From DASWIG01 sp036397835 (GTDB lineage: Bacteria > Acidobacteriota > Thermoanaerobaculia > Multivoradales > J023): 64,000 bases of DNA. The stretch lies in the NCBI GenBank assembly GCA_036397835.1, contig DASWIG010000100.1:1-64000 (forward strand), written 5' to 3'. The position numbers and the translations under genes are program-made. Of this stretch, positions 59,720 through 64,000 are shown piece by piece. The notes below the pieces were generated by a model. The model worked only from the letters and a program-made list of their open reading frames with translations. It ran no database searches and was not told the origin of the DNA. Numbering within the stretch: position 1 is the stretch's first letter; each line of letters opens with the position of its first letter.

Positions 59720-60304
59720 ATGTCGAGACCGATGCAAGCCCAAGACGAAGAGTTGGTGGAGTCGGTGCTCGCGGGAAAGGTGGAGCTCTTTGCCGAGCTG
59801 ATCGAGCGCTATCAGGGTCGACTGGTCAACTACCTGTACCGGATGCTGCGCAACGAGGAGGACGCTCATGATCTCGCCCAGGAAGTGTTCCTCAAGATCT
59901 ACGGCGCCCTCGACCGGTTCGATCCGCGCTACCGCTTCTCGACCTGGCTGTTCCGGGTGGCCCAGAACGCGGCCATCGACCAGATCCGGAAGCGGCGGCT
60001 GAAGCTGGTCTCGATCCACCGCCCCGAAGACGCCGACGGGGACGGTGGCGATTGGGAGCTCCCGGGCGAGGGGCCGACGCCCTATCAGGCAAGACGCAAC
60101 GTAGAGCGGGGCACGGCGATCCGGGAGGCGATCGGGGAGCTGCCCTGGGAGTACCAGGAGCTGATCACCCTCCGGCACTACGGAGAGCTGTCTTACGACG
60201 AGATCGCAACGCTCAAGAACATGCCGCTGGGCACCGTGAAGAACAAGCTCTTTCGCGGCCGGCAGATGCTCAAGGAAAAGCTGGGAGACTTCCTGACCGA
60301 TTGA
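59720..60304 (+). CDS. ECF RNA polymerase sigma factor (RpoE-like)
   Basis: 194 residues. Region 2: FAELIERYQGRLVNYLYRML, NEEDAHDLAQEVFLKIYGAL and the -10 reader FSTWLFRVAQNAAIDQIRKR. Region 4: ELPWEYQELITLRHYGELSY, DEIATLKNMPLGTVKNKLFR. A Gly/Asp-rich linker lies between. It is followed by an anti-sigma factor gene 31 bp downstream and a membrane protein, the usual sigma/anti-sigma module. Trigger unknown. Confidence 0.9.
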   Translation: MSRPMQAQDEELVESVLAGKVELFAELIERYQGRLVNYLYRMLRNEEDAHDLAQEVFLKIYGALDRFDPRYRFSTWLFRVAQNAAIDQIRKRRLKLVSIHRPEDADGDGGDWELPGEGPTPYQARRNVERGTAIREAIGELPWEYQELITLRHYGELSYDEIATLKNMPLGTVKNKLFRGRQMLKEKLGDFLTD

Positions 60305-60335
60305 CTCCCTCAAGACAGGCATGGAGAGGCATTCG

Positions 60336-60929
60336 ATGAAGACCATGGATCGGGAAAACGTCGCCGAGTGGCTGGATCTCGACGTCGACGGCCAGCTCGG
60401 CGAAGCCGAGCGCGCACGGTTGGCGCAGGTCCTGGCGGCGGGCGGTGAGCTGGCGGCCGAGCGCCGCCGCCTGGAGGCCCTGCATGCCGATCTCGCGGCC
60501 GCCCGCGTCGCCGTGCGGCCCGGCTTCCGCGACGCGGTGATGGCGTCGCTGCCGGCGCCTGCCTGGCGGCGCGGCAGGTCGTGGACGCTGCCGCTGGCGA
60601 TGGCGGTCGGCTTCGCCGTCGCCGCCGCTCTTGCCCTCGCGGGTGCGTCCGCCGAAGGCGCGGCCCTCGGCACCGGCGTCGCCGTGCTCGACCTGCTCGC
60701 CACCGCGCTGCTCGCCGGCTCGGGGCTGCTGGCGGCGTCGTGGCGCGGCCTGGCCCTCGCCCTCGAGGAGCTCATCTCGGCGTCGGGACTGAGCCTCGCC
60801 GCCATGGCGCTCGGCGTGCTCTTCCTCAACCTGCTGTTCTTCTCGATGCTGCGCCGCCGCCGGCCGCACGACCCTCAGCCGGTGCTCGAAAGGGCGGCCG
60901 TGGAGCGCGATACAATAGAGCGTCAGTGA
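60336..60929 (+). CDS. Membrane anti-sigma factor
   Basis: 197 residues from ATG 60336 (GAGAGG upstream; an ATG at 60321 is less well placed). A cytoplasmic N-terminal helical domain (NVAEWLDLDVDGQLGEAERA; LAAERRRLEALHADLAAARV) resembles the anti-sigma fold without the zinc HxxxCxxC. Three hydrophobic helices follow (LPLAMAVGFAVAAALALAGA; VLDLLATALLAGSGLLAA; LAAMALGVLFLNLLFFSML). It would hold the ECF factor until released. The stop overlaps the next GTG start (GTGA). Confidence 0.75.
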   Translation: MKTMDRENVAEWLDLDVDGQLGEAERARLAQVLAAGGELAAERRRLEALHADLAAARVAVRPGFRDAVMASLPAPAWRRGRSWTLPLAMAVGFAVAAALALAGASAEGAALGTGVAVLDLLATALLAGSGLLAASWRGLALALEELISASGLSLAAMALGVLFLNLLFFSMLRRRRPHDPQPVLERAAVERDTIERQ

Positions 60930-61852
60930 GACGACGTTTCCCGCTTCCCCTCCTGCCGCTCGCCGTGGCGGCGGCCTGCGTGATCGCGGCGGCGCCCGGC
61001 CCCGCCGATCCCGCCGGCGACGAGACGCCGGCCTATCACCTTCAGCGGGGCAGCGTGGCGCGCCGCCACGTCGTGGCCCTCGGACGCGACATGGTCGTCG
61101 ACGGCCACGCGCGCAGCCACGCCGTGGTGATGAGCGGCTCGATCCGGGTGTCGGGCACAGTGGACGGCGACGTGATCGTGATCTCGGGCGACGCGCGCCT
61201 GGCGCCGACGGCCGAGGTCGCGGGCGACGTCTACGTGCTCGGCGGCAGGATCGAGGCGTCGCCGGGCGCCGCGATCGGCGGCCGCTCGGTGGCATATCCC
61301 GACGCTTCGGCGTTGTGGATGGGATTGCTCGAGGCGCCGTCGCTGGGCCGCTCGGCGTTCTCCCCCGTCGTCCTCGGGGCCCAGCTCGCGCTCCTCGCCT
61401 TCTGGTCGTTCATGGTGCTGCTGGTCCTGAGCGTCGGCCGGCGCGAGCTGTTGTCGACCTCGGAGAGCGTGCGCGCGGAGCCCTTCCGCAACTTCCTGCT
61501 CGGCCTCGTCGGCGTCGCCGCGATGACCCTGACGGCGCTCCTCTTCAGCGCCTTCTCGGGCATGCTGCTGGGGGTGCCGCTGCTGGTGCTGGTGGCGGTG
61601 GCGGCGCTGGTGCTGCGCTTCTGGGGCATGGTGGCCGTCTTCCATGCCCTCGGCGATTGGCTGTGCCGCGTGCTGCGCAAACGCCCGCCGCTGCCCCTGG
61701 TGGCGGCGAGCTGCGGCCTCCTCGTCCTCGGGATCCTCAAGCTCTTCCCGTGGATCGGCGCCTGGACCTGGATGGCGGCGACGTTCATCGGCGTCGGCGC
61801 GGCGCTGTCGACCAAGATGGGACGGCGCGAGACCTGGTTCGAGACCGTCTGA
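60926..61852 (+). CDS. Membrane protein with polymer-forming (bactofilin-like) extracytoplasmic beta-helix
   Basis: 308 residues from GTG 60926. Signal peptide LPLLPLAVAAACVIAAAPG. A short right-handed beta-helix of hexapeptide-like turns (VVMSGSIRVSGTVDGDVIVI; ARLAPTAEVAGDVYVLGG), as in proteins downstream of sigma/anti-sigma pairs in these bacteria. Then at least four TM helices (ALLAFWSFMVLLVLSVG; LLGLVGVAAMTLTALLFSAF; VLVAVAALVLRFWGMVAVFH; LFPWIGAWTWMAATFIGVGA). Probably the third component of the sigma/anti-sigma module, with an envelope-sensing role. Confidence 0.7.
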   Translation: MRRRFPLPLLPLAVAAACVIAAAPGPADPAGDETPAYHLQRGSVARRHVVALGRDMVVDGHARSHAVVMSGSIRVSGTVDGDVIVISGDARLAPTAEVAGDVYVLGGRIEASPGAAIGGRSVAYPDASALWMGLLEAPSLGRSAFSPVVLGAQLALLAFWSFMVLLVLSVGRRELLSTSESVRAEPFRNFLLGLVGVAAMTLTALLFSAFSGMLLGVPLLVLVAVAALVLRFWGMVAVFHALGDWLCRVLRKRPPLPLVAASCGLLVLGILKLFPWIGAWTWMAATFIGVGAALSTKMGRRETWFETV

Positions 61853-61878
61853 AGGACCGGCGTCGTCAACGCTGGAAG

Positions 61879-61897
61879 CGCGGGCGTCTCGCCCGCG
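61879..61897. repeat. REP-like palindrome with flanking 10-bp direct repeats
   Basis: CGCGGGCG-TCT-CGCCCGCG at 61879-61897, a perfect hairpin. TCGAGACCGT occurs just left (within 61839-61851) and just right (within 61907-61920) of it. This looks like a small inserted palindromic element with a duplicated target. Confidence 0.45.
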
Positions 61898-61964
61898 GGT
61901 TAGGCTTCTCGAGACCGTATCGTAATGGAGCGGCGCGACGCGCCCCGGCACGACGCGCCCTATC

Positions 61965-62525
61965 ATGACCAACGACGTCACCCAGCTTCTCGTCGACTGG
62001 AGCAACGGCGACGAGGGCGCCCTCCGGGAGCTGCTCCCCCTGGTCTACGACGAGCTCCACCGCCTCGCTGAAACCTACATGCGGCGGGAACGGCCCGGTC
62101 ACACCCTGCAACCTACGGCGCTCGTCCACGAGGCGTACCTGCGGCTCGTCGACCAGACACGCGTGAGGTGGCGCAACCGCGCCCACTTCATCGGCGTTGC
62201 GGCGCAGTTGATGCGCCGCGTCGCCGTCAAGCACGCCGAGCGTCACCGCGCCGCCAAACGCGGCGGCGGCGCGTTGCGTATGCCCTTCGACGAAGCCGCG
62301 CTGCCGGGCACCGCGAGCGAGGAGGACGTGATCGCCCTCGACGAGGCCCTCGAGCGCTTGAAGCAGCTCGACCCGCGCCAGAGCCGGATCGTGGAGCTGC
62401 GGTTCTTCGGCGGGCTCACGGGCAAGGAAATGACCGCGGTGCTGGGCGTCTCGCAGGCCACCCTCGATCGCGAGTGGCGCGCGGCCCGGGCCTGGCTGCG
62501 CCGCGAGCTCGCCGCCGGCCGCTGA
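61965..62525 (+). CDS. ECF-like sigma factor, TIGR02999 type
   Basis: 186 residues. Signatures: VTQLLVDWSNGDEGALRELL, LVYDELHRLAETYMRRERPG, HTLQPTALVHEAYLRLVDQ, FIGVAAQLMRRVAVKHAERH, and region 4 RIVELRFFGGLTGKEMTAVL then VSQATLDREWRAARAWLRRE. Such factors are typically encoded directly upstream of Ser/Thr kinases with TPRs in Acidobacteria and relatives, as here (19-bp gap). The kinase probably controls it. Confidence 0.9.
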   Translation: MTNDVTQLLVDWSNGDEGALRELLPLVYDELHRLAETYMRRERPGHTLQPTALVHEAYLRLVDQTRVRWRNRAHFIGVAAQLMRRVAVKHAERHRAAKRGGGALRMPFDEAALPGTASEEDVIALDEALERLKQLDPRQSRIVELRFFGGLTGKEMTAVLGVSQATLDREWRAARAWLRRELAAGR

Positions 62526-62544
62526 CGGGGAGGAGAAGGGGACC

Positions 62545-64000
62545 GTGTCACGGCGGCGCTGGCAGCAGGTCAAGGCCCTCTTCCAGGCCGCCCTGGAGCG
62601 CGACGCGGACGACCGCGACGCCTTTCTCGAGACGGCCTGCGCCGGCGACGGCGCCCTCCGCGCCGAAGTGGCGTCGCTCCTGGCGTCCGACGCCGACGAG
62701 CTGCCGTGGCTCGATCGTCCGGTCTTCGAGGCCGCGGCCGGGCTGCTGGCGAGCGATCCGACGGCCGGCGCGGGCTCGCGGATCGGCCCCTACGGGCTGG
62801 TCCGCGAGCTCGGCCGCGGCGGCATGGGCCGCGTCTTCCTGGCGGCGCGGGCCGACGGCGCTTTCGAGCAGCAGGTGGCCGTCAAGCTGCTGCGGCGGGG
62901 CATGGACAGCGACGACCTGGTGCGCCGCTTCCGCCAGGAGCGCCAGATCCTCGCCAGCCTCGATCACCCCCACATCGCCCGCCTGCTCGACGGCGGCGTG
63001 ACGGCGGCGGGCGAGCCCTACCTGGTCATGGAATACGTGGACGGCGAGCCCCTCGACGCCTACTGCGCGCGGCGGCGTCTGGCCGTGACGGCCCGGGTCG
63101 AGCTCTTCCGCGCCGTGTGCTCGGCCGTACACTTCGCCCACCGCCACTTGGTGGTGCACTGCGACCTCAAGGCGTCGAACGTCCTGGTGACGGCCGGCGG
63201 CGTGCCCAAGCTCCTCGACTTCGGCGTCGCCAAGCTGCTGGGGTCCGAGCACGTCCCCCGGCTCACCGGCGTCACCGCGCCCGGCCTGCGCCTGATGACC
63301 CCGGACTACGCCAGCCCGGAGCAGGTGCGGGGCGAGGGCGTGACCACCGCCAGCGACGTTTACTCCCTCGGCGTGTTGCTCTACGAGGTGCTGACCGGGC
63401 GGCTGCCCTATCGCTTGGCGAGCCGGTCGCCGCGGGAGGTCGAGCGGGTGATCTGCGAGCAGGAGCCGGCGAGGCCGAGCTCCGTCGCCGGCGCATCCGG
63501 CGTCGAGCCGGGGGGTCTCGTGGGGGATCTCGACAACGTCGTGCTGATGGCCTTGCACAAGGATCCCGGACGGCGCTACGGGTCGGTCGAGCAGCTCGCG
63601 GAGGACCTGCGGCGGCATCTCGCGGGCCTGCCGGTCCTCGCCCACACGGACTCCTGGCGCTACCGCGCCGGCAAGTTCGTGCGCCGGCACCGGCTCGAGG
63701 TCGTGGCCGCGGCCCTGACCGCGCTCTCGTTGCTGGCCGGCATGGCGACGACCGCCTGGCAGGCGCGCGAGGCGAGGACCCAACGGGAGAACGCCCGCCT
63801 CCAGCAGGCCGCGGCCGAGCAGGTCGCCGACTTCCTGGCCCGCCTGCTGCAGCAGGCCGACCCCCGCGGCCGCGGCGGCGAGACGGTGACGGTGCGCGAG
63901 GCGCTCGACCAGGGCGCCGCGCTGGTGGAGCGCGAGCTGCGCGACCAGCCGCTGGTGCAGGCGCGGATGATGGACACCATCGGCGTGGCCTATCACAACC
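62545..64000 (+). CDS. Membrane Ser/Thr protein kinase (Hanks type), non-RD, truncated by window end
   Basis: 485 codons from GTG 62545 (GGAGGAGAAGGG upstream), open at the end. A short helical N-terminus, then the kinase domain: Gly-loop ELGRGGMGRVF, Lys114 in VAVKLL, catalytic loop HCDLKASN (His205-Cys206-Asp207), DFG at 225-227 and YASPEQ. Arg of HRD is replaced by Cys, so this is a non-RD kinase. TM helix ~386-407 (AAALTALSLLAGMATTAW). The following coiled coil and helices (AADFLARLLQQADPR-type) start the TPR region usual in this family. Pairs with the sigma factor upstream and, globally, with PP2C at 18776. Confidence 0.9.
   Translation, partial: MSRRRWQQVKALFQAALERDADDRDAFLETACAGDGALRAEVASLLASDADELPWLDRPVFEAAAGLLASDPTAGAGSRIGPYGLVRELGRGGMGRVFLAARADGAFEQQVAVKLLRRGMDSDDLVRRFRQERQILASLDHPHIARLLDGGVTAAGEPYLVMEYVDGEPLDAYCARRRLAVTARVELFRAVCSAVHFAHRHLVVHCDLKASNVLVTAGGVPKLLDFGVAKLLGSEHVPRLTGVTAPGLRLMTPDYASPEQVRGEGVTTASDVYSLGVLLYEVLTGRLPYRLASRSPREVERVICEQEPARPSSVAGASGVEPGGLVGDLDNVVLMALHKDPGRRYGSVEQLAEDLRRHLAGLPVLAHTDSWRYRAGKFVRRHRLEVVAAALTALSLLAGMATTAWQAREARTQRENARLQQAAAEQVADFLARLLQQADPRGRGGETVTVREALDQGAALVERELRDQPLVQARMMDTIGVAYHN

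Overview
The window reads as part of a GC-rich (roughly 70%), diderm, type-IV-piliated bacterial chromosome. The gene families point to Acidobacteriota, possibly Thermoanaerobaculia-like: an ECF-type sigma factor followed by a membrane Ser/Thr kinase, a CRTAC1/ASPIC-UnbV protein paired with a multiheme cytochrome, WD40 debris, BshA, and an Omp85-type outer-membrane protein. This placement is inference from family content; no rRNA or tRNA gene was seen.

Layout. 0-5.3 kb: tail of a sodium symporter, an orphan HicB, WD40 and phosphoesterase debris, a striking array of 42-bp palindromic tandem repeats, a CGNR zinc-finger regulator, and an Mrp-like ATPase / PCP-reductase-domain pair. 5.5-18.2 kb: one long type IV pilus block (GspH/FimT-, PilV-, PilW- and PilX-like proteins, PilY1, an FxLYD protein) ending in a PilS/PilR-like two-component pair, with a good sigma-54 promoter in front of the first pilin. 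18.2-23 kb: a PP2C phosphatase, rarA, and an AbiE toxin-antitoxin cassette placed against the rarA start. 23-30.7 kb: pentapeptide-repeat debris, a second tandem hairpin array, the CRTAC1/multiheme cytochrome pair, and an AAA-ATPase/nuclease-like protein. 31-39.2 kb: ring-cleaving dioxygenase, lipoprotein, Ddl, and a two-gene unit encoding a membrane GHKL ATPase fused to an extracytoplasmic transglutaminase-like domain plus an unrecognised partner. 39.2-42.9 kb: decayed polymorphic-toxin/immunity-like material. 43-51 kb: core genes (hybrid kinase, bshA, nth, Omp85-like protein, htpG). 51-56.5 kb: an accessory island. 56.6-64 kb: DHH phosphoesterase, HEAT-cyclophilin lipoprotein, two sigma-factor loci and a Ser/Thr kinase running off the end.

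Most promising novelty. The island after htpG is bounded by two 56-bp copies (53/56 identical) of the htpG 3' end. It carries a promoter/operator-controlled operon: ribbon-helix-helix protein, two-TM membrane protein, and a CHAT protease-NB-ARC-TPR protein, followed by an AAA_14/DUF4143 ATPase with its own palindromic, apparently leaderless promoter. The operon has the logic of a STAND-type immune sensor with a protease output and a candidate membrane target. A second candidate is the GHKL-TM-transglutaminase-TM protein and its partner at 34.8-39.2 kb.

A third theme runs across loci. Four unrelated tandem arrays of hairpin-forming units, with periods of 42, 43, about 41 and 84 (2x42) bp, each sit immediately 3' of a gene. 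The 42-bp period equals four turns of B-DNA.
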